A DNA stretch of 64,000 nucleotides, from contig NZ_LT615228.1 of assembly GCF_900096765.1 (NCBI RefSeq), positions 254,669-318,668 of the forward strand, written 5' to 3'. Below the pieces are notes generated by a model that did no database searches, was not told the origin of the DNA, and saw nothing but the letters and a program-made list of their open reading frames with translations. The stretch's first letter is position 1. The number at the start of each line of letters is the position of its first letter. This document shows, one piece after another, positions 54,601 to 63,498 of this stretch. Source of the stretch: Polynucleobacter necessarius (GTDB lineage: Bacteria; Pseudomonadota; Gammaproteobacteria; Burkholderiales; Burkholderiaceae). The translations under genes were made by a program, and so were the position numbers.

Positions 54601-55428
54601 TTATTTTTTGGCATTTGGGAAGAAGAGTTGCTCGCCACCAATTTGATAGCTGGCAATTACATCCTGACCATTCTTAGAGATGAGCCAGTCAATAAATGCC
54701 TGTCCTTCAGCCCTTTTAACACTTGGAAATTTAGCTGGGTTCACAAGCATTACACCGTACTGATTGAAAAGTTTGGGATCGCCTTGCACCAAGATCGTAA
54801 GGTCGCCTCTATTTTTAAAGCTTAGCCAGGTAGCGCGATCAGCCAGAATATATGCATTCATGGCAGAAGCTGTGTTTAGGGCTGGACCCATTCCAGATCC
54901 TGTTTCTTTGTACCATGGCTGGCTTGGTGAAACCGCAATACCAGCGTCTTTCCAATAGCGTAATTCGGCTGCATGAGTGCCACTCTTGTCGCCGCGAGAT
55001 ATAAATGGTGATTGTGTTGTTGCAATCTTTTGTAGTGCAGCTTGAATATCTTTGCCGCCACCAATTTTCGCTGGATCAGATTTGGGGCCAATTAAAACAA
55101 AGTCGTTGTACATCACTTCATTGCGCTTAGTGGAATAACCTTCTTGAACAAAGAGTTCCTCGGCTGGCTTATCGTGAACAAAAACGACGTCAGCATCTCC
55201 GCGACGGCCAATATCCAAGGCCTGACCAGTGCCCACAGCAACCACTTTCACATCAATGCCAGTTTTCATTTTGAAAATTGGCAGGATGTAGCCAAACAGG
55301 CCAGATTGCTCTGTAGAAGTAGTGGAGGACACCACAATACTTTTCTCTTGTGCTGCTGCGGGTGATAAGTGCATCAGCAACGACAGGAAGAGGGCGCTTA
55401 AAAAGGGTTTCAGTAAGTATTTTTTCAT
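54601..55428 (-). CDS. tupA: Tungstate ABC transporter substrate-binding protein
   Basis: A 275-residue periplasmic receptor with a signal peptide ending at PAAAQEKS. The TupA pattern is clear: SSTTSTEQSGLFGYILPIFK, VVAVGTGQALDIGRRGDADV, MYNDFVLIGPKSDPAKIGG and PFISRGDKSGTHAAELRYWK. Such receptors bind tungstate with very high selectivity. The permease and ATPase that match it lie at 9-10.5 kb. It diverges from the regulator below, across two tandem 16-bp palindromes. Confidence 0.92.
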   Translation of the reverse strand: MKKYLLKPFLSALFLSLLMHLSPAAAQEKSIVVSSTTSTEQSGLFGYILPIFKMKTGIDVKVVAVGTGQALDIGRRGDADVVFVHDKPAEELFVQEGYSTKRNEVMYNDFVLIGPKSDPAKIGGGKDIQAALQKIATTQSPFISRGDKSGTHAAELRYWKDAGIAVSPSQPWYKETGSGMGPALNTASAMNAYILADRATWLSFKNRGDLTILVQGDPKLFNQYGVMLVNPAKFPSVKRAEGQAFIDWLISKNGQDVIASYQIGGEQLFFPNAKK

Positions 55429-55480
55429 ATTGGTGCACCAAGTAAAGAATTAAGTTACTATCATCGCATATATTAAAACT

Positions 55481-55512
55481 ATTTGAATATGCAAATATTT
55501 ACATATGCAAAT
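55481..55512. promoter_or_regulatory. Two abutting 16-bp palindromic sites at the tupA/regulator junction
   Basis: ATTTGAATATGCAAAT (55481-55496) and ATTTACATATGCAAAT (55497-55512) are near-perfect inverted repeats placed head to tail; the second overlaps the regulator's ATG 55505. They look like a paired operator used for autoregulation and control of tupA. Confidence 0.65.
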
Positions 55513-56536
55513 TGAGATTAGACCAACTCTGATTTTCGAGAATCGGGGCGAACGACCCCCTCCAATTGATTTGGTGTGGGTCTGTCATGTTTTAAAAGAT
55601 ATTGGTCGCGGCAGCTCATTAGTATCGGCAAGCAAAAAATCAGGGGCATCCTATAGAAGAAGCGTATGGGGCAAGATGAATGATGTTGAAGCTGCGCTAG
55701 GGGCACCGTTAATCACCAGAACTAAGGGACATGGTTCTAAGCTAACTGAGTTCGGCGAGTTTTTAATTCAATTTGTTGACGAAATGCAGTCAGCCTTTAC
55801 AAAGTACGGTGACTCTTATCAGGAAGTTCTATCTAAAGAGATCAAGAAGATACAAAAATCCGAGAGCGTGAAGTGGAAGTTTGCATCTTGCATCTAGTAG
55901 CGATTCGATTATTCAGAGAGCTGCTGGAGAAATTAAAGGTTTTGATTTAAAGATTGCAGGATCTGGTGAATCTTTAGAAAGACTACTTAATTATGAGGCT
56001 CACGTTGCTGGATATCACGTATCTGACGAGAGGAGTTCTAGGGCAATTCATCATCGCTTATCAAAAAACGATATACAGATTTATCCAGTAATGAAGCGCA
56101 CTCAAGGCTTTATTGTTAAAAAAGCAATCCTTTGCAGATTAAATCGATTGAGGATTTGCTCAATCGAAAAATCCGTTTCATTAACCGTCAAATTGGATCC
56201 GGCACTAGGCTTTTGTTTAATACTTTATTAATTGATGAGGGTATTGATCCCTCTGAAATAAGCGGTTATCTCCATGAAGAATTTACACATACTGCTATAG
56301 CTAACGCCATACTGGCCGGCAAGGCTGATGTTGGGCTGGGTGTAAAAAATATTGCTATAGAAAATGGTCTTGGTTTTGTGCCATTAAAAGACGAAGTCTT
56401 TTTTATTGCCATGCATAAGGAGATGACTGCTCAGGCAGAAGCTGCCAAATTAATTCGAAAAATACGAAGCTATTCTGGGGACACGCCTGGCTATAAGGCA
56501 GTTAGTTTAAATAGGCAAATTGAGGGTTGGCTTTAA
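55505..56536 (+). pseudogene. ModE-like winged-helix regulator with PBP domain, two frameshifts
   Basis: The first frame holds a ModE-type DNA-binding domain (LVSASKKSGASYRRSVWGKM, APLITRTKGHGSKLTEFGE). One extra T in TTT near 55880-55882 shifts the frame; LHLASSSDSIIQRAAGEIKG follows, and one base lost near 56126 shifts it back to NPLQIKSIEDLLNRKIRFIN, IGSGTRLLFNTLLIDEG and IANAILAGKADVGLGVKNIA. The second half is a periplasmic-binding-like ligand domain. The build fits oxyanion sensors that control tungstate or molybdate genes. Damage to the sensor suggests tupA may now be unregulated. Confidence 0.82.
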
Positions 56537-56671
56537 TTTCGCCTGGCGTTGATTAGGAGTGATGCTACCAACTTTTTATTTTTTACTACTTAAGTAGAGT
56601 TCATTCCCATGTGTATCTTTTGGTAAATTTTGGTAAGTTGTGGTGCAAGTGAAGTTTGAATTAATAATTAT

Positions 56672-56701
56672 TAAAAACGTTGAAGATAAAAACGTTGAAG
56701 A
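56672..56701. repeat. Perfect 15-bp tandem duplication in the OFA leader
   Basis: TAAAAACGTTGAAGA occurs twice with no gap, ending 15 bases before the ATG, so it abuts the ribosome-binding region. Confidence 0.95.
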
Positions 56702-56716
56702 CAAAAGGGAGACAGA

Positions 56717-58354
56717 ATGTTTCATTTATTAGATAAAGAAAGAACTATTGCGGGTCCAGGCTTTAATCGCTGGCTCGTACCACCGGCGGCATTGGCTATT
56801 CACCTCTGTATTGGTATGGCTTATGGCTTTTCAGTTTTCTGGTTGCCGCTATCCAAAGCTCTGGGGGTATCCCAAGGTGGGACTGAAGCGATTAAATGTG
56901 CGGCAGATGTTGGTTTCTTTGCGCAGTTATTCACCACCACTTGTGATTGGCAAATATCTACACTTGGCTGGATGTACACCATGTTCTTCGTATTACTCGG
57001 TTCATCTGCTGCTCTCTGGGGTGGTTGGTTGGAGCGTGCAGGCCCCCGTAAAGCTGGTGTAGTTGCCGCGTTTTGTTGGTGTGGCGGCATGCTCTTCTCA
57101 GCGCTAGGTGTCTATCTTCACCAATTTTGGATGATGATTCTGGGCTCTGGTGTAATTGGCGGCATTGGCTTGGGTCTTGGTTATATCTCGCCAGTTTCTA
57201 CTTTGATTAAGTGGTTCCCCGATCGTCGCGGTATGGCGACGGGTATGGCGATTATGGGTTTTGGTGGTGGCGCGATGATTGGCTCACCATTGGCTGCAAT
57301 TCTCATGAAATACTTTGCCACTCCAACGAGCGTTGGTGTTGCACAAACCTTTGTTGTGATGGCTCTTGGCTACTTTGTTTATATGATGGCTGGTGCCTTT
57401 GGTTATCGCATTCCTGCGAGTGACTGGAAACCAGCTGGCTGGACTCCACCCGCAAACCAAACTAATAATGCCATGATCACTACACGTAGTGTGAATGTCA
57501 AAAAAGTATGGGGTATCCCACAGTTCTGGTTGGTGTGGATGGTTCTGTGTATGAACGTTTCTGCTGGCATTGGTGTGATCGGCATGGCTTCTCCAATGCT
57601 ACAAGAGGTGTTTGCAGGTAGCTTAATTGGCGTTCAACAAACATTCACAGAGTTGGATAAGACCCAGCTCACTGCCATTGCGGGCGTTGCTGCTGGCTTT
57701 ACTGCGCTGTTAAGTCTCTTTAATATTGGTGGCCGCTTCTTTTGGGCCAGCTTGTCTGATAAGTTAGGCCGCAAGATGACATACATTGTCTTCTTTGTTT
57801 TAGGTGGTGCTCTGTATTTCAGTATTCCAAGTAGTGCTGCCGCGGGTAATTTGCACTTATTCGTTGGCGCTTTTTGCATCATCTTGAGTATGTATGGCGG
57901 TGGCTTTGCCACTGTTCCTGCATATTTAGCTGACCTATTTGGAACGCAGATGGTGGGCGCGATTCATGGTCGTTTATTAACTGCTTGGGCTACAGCTGGT
58001 ATCTTGGGTCCAGTTGTCGTTAACTACATGCGCGACTATCAATTGAGTTTAGGTCTGCCGCGTGCTCAGGTTTACAACCAAACAATGTATATCTTGGTTG
58101 GTATGCTGGCAATTGGGCTGGTTTGTAATTTGATGGTTCGTCCAGTGGCTGATAAGTGGTTTATGACCGATGAAGAGTTGGCGCAAGAGAAGAAGCTGGC
58201 CCATGAAAAAGCCCTGAGCGCGATTGTTAAGGGTGAGGCAGGCCATGAGCATACTTCTGTAGCAACCGTTTACTTGGCTTGGGCTGCAGTAGGTGTTCCT
58301 CTTGCTTGGGGCGTCTATAAAACCTTCTTAAGTGCCTTGAAGTTGCTGGGATAA
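56717..58354 (+). CDS. OFA-family MFS transporter (oxalate/formate antiporter type)
   Basis: A 545-residue inner-membrane protein with 12 or so spans. FNRWLVPPAALAIHLCIGMA, GVIGGIGLGLGYISPVSTLI and WFPDRRGMATGMAIMGFGGG are hallmarks of the OFA family (OxlT-like). It may exchange formate or oxalate, a natural partner for the formate dehydrogenase at the window start. GGGAGA lies before ATG 56717. The C-terminal span after about residue 500 is an extra compared with OxlT. The gene is intact. Confidence 0.88.
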   Translation: MFHLLDKERTIAGPGFNRWLVPPAALAIHLCIGMAYGFSVFWLPLSKALGVSQGGTEAIKCAADVGFFAQLFTTTCDWQISTLGWMYTMFFVLLGSSAALWGGWLERAGPRKAGVVAAFCWCGGMLFSALGVYLHQFWMMILGSGVIGGIGLGLGYISPVSTLIKWFPDRRGMATGMAIMGFGGGAMIGSPLAAILMKYFATPTSVGVAQTFVVMALGYFVYMMAGAFGYRIPASDWKPAGWTPPANQTNNAMITTRSVNVKKVWGIPQFWLVWMVLCMNVSAGIGVIGMASPMLQEVFAGSLIGVQQTFTELDKTQLTAIAGVAAGFTALLSLFNIGGRFFWASLSDKLGRKMTYIVFFVLGGALYFSIPSSAAAGNLHLFVGAFCIILSMYGGGFATVPAYLADLFGTQMVGAIHGRLLTAWATAGILGPVVVNYMRDYQLSLGLPRAQVYNQTMYILVGMLAIGLVCNLMVRPVADKWFMTDEELAQEKKLAHEKALSAIVKGEAGHEHTSVATVYLAWAAVGVPLAWGVYKTFLSALKLLG

Positions 58355-58377
58355 CAAGCGATCTTTGTAGTTATTGA

Positions 58378-58402
58378 CGACCCTTTTTTGGGGTCGTTTT
58401 TT
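58378..58402 (+). terminator. Intrinsic terminator of the OFA gene
   Basis: CGACCC pairs with GGGTCG around a T-rich loop, followed by a run of T. Confidence 0.8.
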
Positions 58403-58426
58403 ATTTCCATCGGCTAGAATGAATTG

Positions 58427-59185
58427 ATGAGATTGATTCGTTTTCCTCTATTGTTTTTACTGTTCATCCTTTGCGCAAACCTTGCAATTGCGCAAACGAC
58501 AACAGTTGCAGTTGCCGCGAACATGAAGGATGCTTTTACTGAAGTTGTCTCTGCTTTTAAAGAAGGCGGAAAAGCTGAGATGCGTGTTGTTTATGGCTCA
58601 TCAGGGAACTTTGCCACCCAGATCATGAATGGTGCGCCTTTTAATCTATTTATTGCAGCAGATGAGCGTTTTCCTTTAGAGCTTTACAAGAATGGCAAGG
58701 CGGTAAATGAGGGTGTTGTCTACGCGATTGGCAAGCTGGCTATCATCTCCAAGACCTCATCAGGTATTGCGCTTGTAGAGAGCAAAGTGGATATAGCTAA
58801 GGCTATCGCCAGGGCTAATAAGGTTGCCATTGCCAAGCCTGAATTAGCGCCATATGGTAAGGCGGCCGTTGAATATCTCAAGGCAGAAGGTCTCTGGGAT
58901 CAAGCGAAGGATAGGTTGGTCTATGGAGATAACATTGGTGTGGCGACCACTTACGTGGTGACAGGCGCAGCGGATATTGGTTTTACTGCTTTGTCCTTAG
59001 CAAAATCCCCAGATGTTTCCAAAGAGACTAGTTTTATAGTCTTGAACAGTAATTCGTATGAACCAATTAAGCAAAGGATGGTACTGATTAAAGGTGCGCC
59101 AGCAGAGGCGGTAGATTTATATCAATTTATGCAAAGTGCACAAGCTAAATCAATACTGCGTAAATATGGTTACACCACGCCTTAA
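58427..59185 (+). CDS. modA: Molybdate ABC transporter substrate-binding protein
   Basis: A 252-residue periplasmic receptor: signal peptide ending at NLAIAQTT, then VAVAANMKDAFTEVVSAFKE, VYGSSGNFATQIMNGAPFNL, AKPELAPYGKAAVEYLK and VTGAADIGFTALSLAKSP, typical of ModA. ATG 58427 is preferred over the preceding TTG. No modB or modC is nearby; it may use the distant TupBC or genes outside the window. The stop overlaps the facing gene by 4 bases. Confidence 0.9.
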   Translation: MRLIRFPLLFLLFILCANLAIAQTTTVAVAANMKDAFTEVVSAFKEGGKAEMRVVYGSSGNFATQIMNGAPFNLFIAADERFPLELYKNGKAVNEGVVYAIGKLAIISKTSSGIALVESKVDIAKAIARANKVAIAKPELAPYGKAAVEYLKAEGLWDQAKDRLVYGDNIGVATTYVVTGAADIGFTALSLAKSPDVSKETSFIVLNSNSYEPIKQRMVLIKGAPAEAVDLYQFMQSAQAKSILRKYGYTTP

Positions 59186-59805
59186 TCTTTTTTCATGTAC
59201 TCACGCATGGCTTGCAAGATCTCTTGTGGCGACTGCTCTAGTTTTTCTACCACTGCGTCATAGTCTTCGGGTGGGTGGTTTTGGCTGAGCTTAAACTTGC
59301 CTATCAGACTTTGAATATCAATCTCAATACCGATGATGGCTTTGAGCATCATCTGAACATACTCTTCAGGAGCGTCATCGAGCTTCCAGTCGGATCGGTA
59401 GGTTGGCTCATGAATATTAGTCATCTGCGCTACGTGACTTCGTAACCATTGCGCATCATCAATGAGTTTAATTTGGCCTTGAGCATGTACCACTGCGTAA
59501 TTCCAAGTTGGCACTACCTTGCCTGTTTCTTTTTTAGAGGGGTACCATGTTGGTGTAATGTAGGCATTAGGGCCATTAAATATCGCTGTGACTGCAGTAG
59601 CGCCGCTGCCAGCAATTTTAATGAGGGGGTTGACCCTGGCAATGTGTCCATAGAGTTTACTGTTGTCGCTGCTTAACATAAGCGGGAGATGATTAATTTC
59701 AAGTTGACCATCTAAATTGCCTACTATCGTAGCTAGAGGATATTCAGCAATGAGTTGCGCTAGTAGTGTAGGGTCGTCAACCGAGAAGTGTTTTGGTAGG
59801 TACAT
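59182..59805 (-). CDS. PaiB-like FMN-binding protein (putative transcriptional regulator)
   Basis: A 207-residue protein with the split-barrel flavin fold: YLPKHFSVDDPTLLAQLIAE, GQLEINHLPLMLSSDN, GPNAYITPTWYPSKK and VPTWNYAVVHAQGQIKLID. The family is named for B. subtilis PaiB, a negative regulator of sporulation genes; in proteobacteria its function is not firmly known. It is convergent with modA. Confidence 0.88.
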   Translation of the reverse strand: MYLPKHFSVDDPTLLAQLIAEYPLATIVGNLDGQLEINHLPLMLSSDNSKLYGHIARVNPLIKIAGSGATAVTAIFNGPNAYITPTWYPSKKETGKVVPTWNYAVVHAQGQIKLIDDAQWLRSHVAQMTNIHEPTYRSDWKLDDAPEEYVQMMLKAIIGIEIDIQSLIGKFKLSQNHPPEDYDAVVEKLEQSPQEILQAMREYMKKD

Positions 59806-59939
59806 AAGAAGGCTCTATAGCTCTATTGGATTGCATCTGCACATCTTACATCTCAATATGGGCTCTGAGACCATGGAAATTGACTGCGATGCATCCTCTG
59901 TATTCGCGGGATTAATGTTTGGCACTGATGCATTGTAAA

Positions 59940-59977
59940 TGAGAACTATTCTCAATAATAAGGTATATAATGAGAAT
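59940..59977. promoter_or_regulatory. feoAB promoter: Fur-controlled promoter of feoAB
   Basis: TGAGAACTATTCTCA (59940-59954) matches the 7-1-7 Fur consensus at most positions, and a second half-site TGAGAAT lies at 59971-59977. A -10-like TATAAT sits at 59966-59971 between them, so repression in iron-replete cells is expected. Confidence 0.7.
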
Positions 59978-60011
59978 GGTTCCTATTAATTGATAAAAGT
60001 GACAAGCCTCC

Positions 60012-60257
60012 ATGCAGCTGGATCAGGTAGAAATTGATCTTACCTACCGCGTGAACGCGGTAAACGCACCCAAGGGTGCCCCTCAAATTAAGGGGCAGTT
60101 GGAGGATATTGGCTTTTTGCCTGGCGAGCAGGTAACACTTTTACGCAAGGGGCTGCTCAAAAGAGGTCCGTATTTAGTGAGGGTTGGAGCATCAACTTTT
60201 GCCTTGCGTCAATCAGAGGCGCGAATGATTGAAGTTGAATTGTTAGTGCATGCCTGA
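60012..60257 (+). CDS. feoA: Ferrous iron transport protein A
   Basis: An 81-residue SH3-like protein: PQIKGQLEDIGFLPGEQVTL and VRVGASTFALRQSEARMIEV are the FeoA core. It supports FeoB, possibly through its G domain. The stop overlaps feoB by 8 bases. The Fur-type operator lies just upstream. Confidence 0.93.
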   Translation: MQLDQVEIDLTYRVNAVNAPKGAPQIKGQLEDIGFLPGEQVTLLRKGLLKRGPYLVRVGASTFALRQSEARMIEVELLVHA

Positions 60258-62163
60258 ATCCACCATCCATTTTTATCCAAGTGAGCCACTAGTAGCGCTA
60301 TTGGGAAACCCCAACTGTGGCAAAACTGCTTTATTTAACCTGCTTACAGGTAGTCGCCAGAAGGTAGCTAATTACTCTGGCGTGACAGTTGAGCGCAAAG
60401 AAGGTCGACTTTCTCTGTCTTCCGGAAAAAATATTCGTATCCTCGATTTACCCGGTGCCTACAGCTTATATCCCCGATCTTTAGATGAGCGCGTAACTTG
60501 TAATGTATTGCTCGGGCGCGCAGAAGGGGAGAAGCGTCCTGATTTAGTATTGTGTGTCTTAAGTGCCATGAATCTACGCCGTAATCTGCGCTTAGTCTTG
60601 GCTGCTAAGCGTCTGGGTTTACCATGTATCGTCGTCTTAAATATGCTCGATATTGCTAAGCGTCATGGTTTGCGGATTGATACGGAAAAACTCTCCCAAG
60701 AATTAGGCTTGCCGGTTCTGACCAGTGTTGGCATCCAGAGCGACGGTGCCGATGAGATTAAATCATTTTTATCTCAATTAGATTGGCGCGATTTGAACTC
60801 ATTGCGCACTGGTACCAGTGACGCTACCCTTGAAAACGTCGCCTCTCACATTGCGCATACCGAGTCTGATAACGTACAGGTTCAGCGTATTTTGCAAAAT
60901 ATGGGCTTGGATCAAATTATTCCAGATCAATTAAGCGATCGCCTTGATTCGGTATTGCTCCATCCTGTATTTGGACCCATCATTTTGGTAGTCTTATTGT
61001 TCTGTATCTTCCAAGCGGTTTTTAGTTGGGCGGTGCTACCGATGGAGTTGATTAAAAACGCCGTTGAATATTTGGGCGGTCAAATCGTAGAGCTCTTGCC
61101 GAATAATTGGTTACGCAGCCTGTTGATTAACGGTATCTTGGCTGGTCTCGGTGGAGTAGTTATTTTCTTGCCCCAAATTTTGATTTTGTTTTTCTTTATT
61201 TTGTTGCTTGAAGAATCTGGATACCTTCCAAGAGCTGCGTATTTATTAGATCGAGTCATGGGCTCGGTGGGTTTATCGGGGCGCTCGTTCATACCGCTTC
61301 TATCGAGCTTTGCTTGTGCGATTCCCGGTATTATGGCTACGCGAAGTATTTCAAATGCACGAGATCGATTGGTAACGATTTTAATTGCACCGATGATGAC
61401 GTGCTCCGCTCGACTTCCGGTGTATGCCTTGTTAATTTCCGCGTTTATTCCCCAACAAAAATTAGGGGGAAATATCGACCTGCAGGGCTTAGTCTTATTT
61501 TTGCTTTATCTCGCCGGTATCTTGGGTGCTATGGCAGTAGCCTGGATCCTCAAGCGCTTTACTAGTGAGCAATTGAGGATGAATGCCTTAATGATGGAGT
61601 TGCCTAGTTATCACATGCCACGTTTCGGCAACCTTGCTATTAGTTTGTGGCAACGAGCTGAAATATTCTTGCGTCGAGTGGGCGGCATTATTTTGATAAT
61701 GACTATTGGACTTTGGGTCTTATCGAGTTTTCCACTACCACCAGCGGGGGCTACAGAGGCGCCGATTCAGTATAGCTTTGCTGGAATGTTAGGTCAGGCC
61801 TTAAGCCATCTCTTTTCGCCAATCGGATTTAATTGGCAGATCAGTATTGCATTAGTGCCCGGTATGGCCGCGCGTGAAGTGGTGGTGAGCTCGCTGGCAA
61901 CAGTCTATGCTTTATCTAGTTCTAGTGCTGATGCTGCAGAAGCACTTATACCCTTAATTTCTGGTGACTGGTCATTGGCGACTGCTTTATCGCTCCTGGC
62001 TTGGTTTGTTTTTGCGCCTCAGTGCCTCTCTACCATTGCCACTGTTAAGCGAGAGACTGGTGGCTGGAAAATCCCAGTCATTATGCTGACTTACCTTTTT
62101 GTCTTGGCATACATAGCCTCATTCATTACTTATCAAATTGCTCTGTATTTTGGTCTTGGATAG
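60250..62163 (+). CDS. feoB: Ferrous iron transport protein B
   Basis: A 637-residue inner-membrane Fe2+ importer with a cytoplasmic GTPase domain: G1 GNPNCGKT (19-26), the G3 motif in DLPGAYSLYPRS, and G4 VVLNMLDIAKR. The membrane half contains the core GATE-like segments, including RSFIPLLSSFACAIPGIMAT, MTCSARLPVYALLISAF and MAAREVVVSSLATVYA. The length is shorter than E. coli FeoB (773) but within the range of the short family. Intact. Confidence 0.95.
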   Translation: MPESTIHFYPSEPLVALLGNPNCGKTALFNLLTGSRQKVANYSGVTVERKEGRLSLSSGKNIRILDLPGAYSLYPRSLDERVTCNVLLGRAEGEKRPDLVLCVLSAMNLRRNLRLVLAAKRLGLPCIVVLNMLDIAKRHGLRIDTEKLSQELGLPVLTSVGIQSDGADEIKSFLSQLDWRDLNSLRTGTSDATLENVASHIAHTESDNVQVQRILQNMGLDQIIPDQLSDRLDSVLLHPVFGPIILVVLLFCIFQAVFSWAVLPMELIKNAVEYLGGQIVELLPNNWLRSLLINGILAGLGGVVIFLPQILILFFFILLLEESGYLPRAAYLLDRVMGSVGLSGRSFIPLLSSFACAIPGIMATRSISNARDRLVTILIAPMMTCSARLPVYALLISAFIPQQKLGGNIDLQGLVLFLLYLAGILGAMAVAWILKRFTSEQLRMNALMMELPSYHMPRFGNLAISLWQRAEIFLRRVGGIILIMTIGLWVLSSFPLPPAGATEAPIQYSFAGMLGQALSHLFSPIGFNWQISIALVPGMAAREVVVSSLATVYALSSSSADAAEALIPLISGDWSLATALSLLAWFVFAPQCLSTIATVKRETGGWKIPVIMLTYLFVLAYIASFITYQIALYFGLG

Positions 62164-62209
62164 CTGGGCGCCAAACATAAATTCCCAACTCTAGTTAAAC
62201 TCTTGCATC

Positions 62210-63007
62210 ATGAAGATGCCAGCGACCTCCATTACTCGATTTATTTCCAAGCTCTCATTTTTGCTTGCGATTGCAGCCGCTCCCTCGGTCTCTATGGCTG
62301 TTTTACAGGACGAGATTCAGGTCTACGACGATGAAATCAATGCCAAGGGCGAGTCTAGCTTAGAGCTTCACGTTAACAGCACGCCGCGCGGATTACAGAC
62401 GCCAACATATCCTGGTGAAGTTATGAATAACAATGGCGTGCGTATTACTCCAGAATTAGCTTATGGCCTTGGCCACGATCTAGAAGCAGGTCTATATATC
62501 TCATACGTTAATTACAACAATCAATTTCAGTATGCAGCTACAAAGGCTCGTTTAAAGTGGTTGCCGATTCGAGAAGATAAGGGCGACGATTTTTTTGCTG
62601 GCGTGAACTTTGAAGTTGCTAATGTGCAACCCCAGTTTGAAGAGTCCCGATATAACGGTGAAGCCCGCTTTATTATCGGTAAGCATTTTGATGAGTGGTT
62701 ATTCTCATTTAACCCCATTATTGATATGCCGCTTTCACAGCCGTATGTACATCAAGCGCCTTATTTTTCGACGGCGACTCGCCTATCGCGAGAAGTGATT
62801 CCTGACTTGGCGCTAGGGGTGGAGTATTACTCGAACTTGAGGCAAATTAATCAGCCGATTGTTTACCCCAATACTCAGCAGTTGGGATTTCTGATGATGT
62901 ACTACGACGGTAAGCCAATCGCCTTTCAGGCGGGGGTGGGGAAGGGGTTTACTAATAGCACTGACTCGTTAACGCTGAAAGCTATCTTCTCAATCCCGCT
63001 TCCCTGA
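62210..63007 (+). CDS. Outer-membrane or periplasmic beta-barrel-like protein
   Basis: A 265-residue exported protein. A signal peptide ends around VSMAVLQ. The mature part (DEIQVYDDEINAKGESSLEL, TPELAYGLGHDLEAGLYISY, FFAGVNFEVANVQPQFEESR) alternates aromatic strands and turns, with a Phe/Pro-terminal strand (LKAIFSIPLP) typical of outer-membrane proteins. It follows feoB by 46 bases and could be linked to metal uptake or envelope function. The family is not named. Confidence 0.7.
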   Translation: MKMPATSITRFISKLSFLLAIAAAPSVSMAVLQDEIQVYDDEINAKGESSLELHVNSTPRGLQTPTYPGEVMNNNGVRITPELAYGLGHDLEAGLYISYVNYNNQFQYAATKARLKWLPIREDKGDDFFAGVNFEVANVQPQFEESRYNGEARFIIGKHFDEWLFSFNPIIDMPLSQPYVHQAPYFSTATRLSREVIPDLALGVEYYSNLRQINQPIVYPNTQQLGFLMMYYDGKPIAFQAGVGKGFTNSTDSLTLKAIFSIPLP

Positions 63008-63015
63008 TCAATGTA

Positions 63016-63465
63016 TTACTTCTGATCACGCTCCTCTAGGTTGGCACTTTCTTGAGCGCGGATATCGGCTGTATAGAACTTCCCGCTATCTGTCAGGGTG
63101 ACTTTCTTCAAGTAGCCGCCTTTATTGCCATTGCGCAATGGATAGAAGTCCACAGATACTTTGTCACCAGCTTTTACAGAGTTTCTGGTCCAGCCGCCAG
63201 CGCGAGTCAGATTGCCTGGGCTAGAGACTTCCATAATCCACAGTGCTGGGGTATCGCCAGCCTTTGGGGTATCGCCAGCCTTGAGTGTGCCCTCAACAAA
63301 GATTCCAACGTGTGGATTAGTCCACTGTACTTCTTTAACAACACCAGTGATGGTCACGATCTTATCGCGATCAAACATAGTGGTGGCATGGTGAGCAATC
63401 GCTAAAGCCGATAGGGATACAGTAATTGCAAATGCCGCTAATTTGCTAATGAGAGGTAATTTCAA
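63016..63465 (-). CDS. DUF6152-type exported protein
   Basis: A 149-residue secreted protein with signal ending at LAIAHHATT. The body FDRDKIVTITGVVKEVQWTN, PHVGIFVEGTL, LWIMEVSSPGNLTRAGGWTR and VSVDFYPLRNGNKGGYLKKV matches DUF6152. An 18-bp perfect tandem duplication adds one KAGDTP unit. It lies 33 bases after the next gene on the same strand, so they are probably one operon. The function is unknown. Confidence 0.82.
   Translation of the reverse strand: MKLPLISKLAAFAITVSLSALAIAHHATTMFDRDKIVTITGVVKEVQWTNPHVGIFVEGTLKAGDTPKAGDTPALWIMEVSSPGNLTRAGGWTRNSVKAGDKVSVDFYPLRNGNKGGYLKKVTLTDSGKFYTADIRAQESANLEERDQK
63247..63282. repeat. Perfect in-frame 18-bp tandem duplication
   Basis: TGGGGTATCGCCAGCCTT is present twice without a gap (plus strand), doubling the KAGDTP unit in the DUF6152-type protein. 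Confidence 0.95.
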
Positions 63466-63498
63466 GATAGTTTCTCCTGGTAAGGTATTTGCAAAGAA

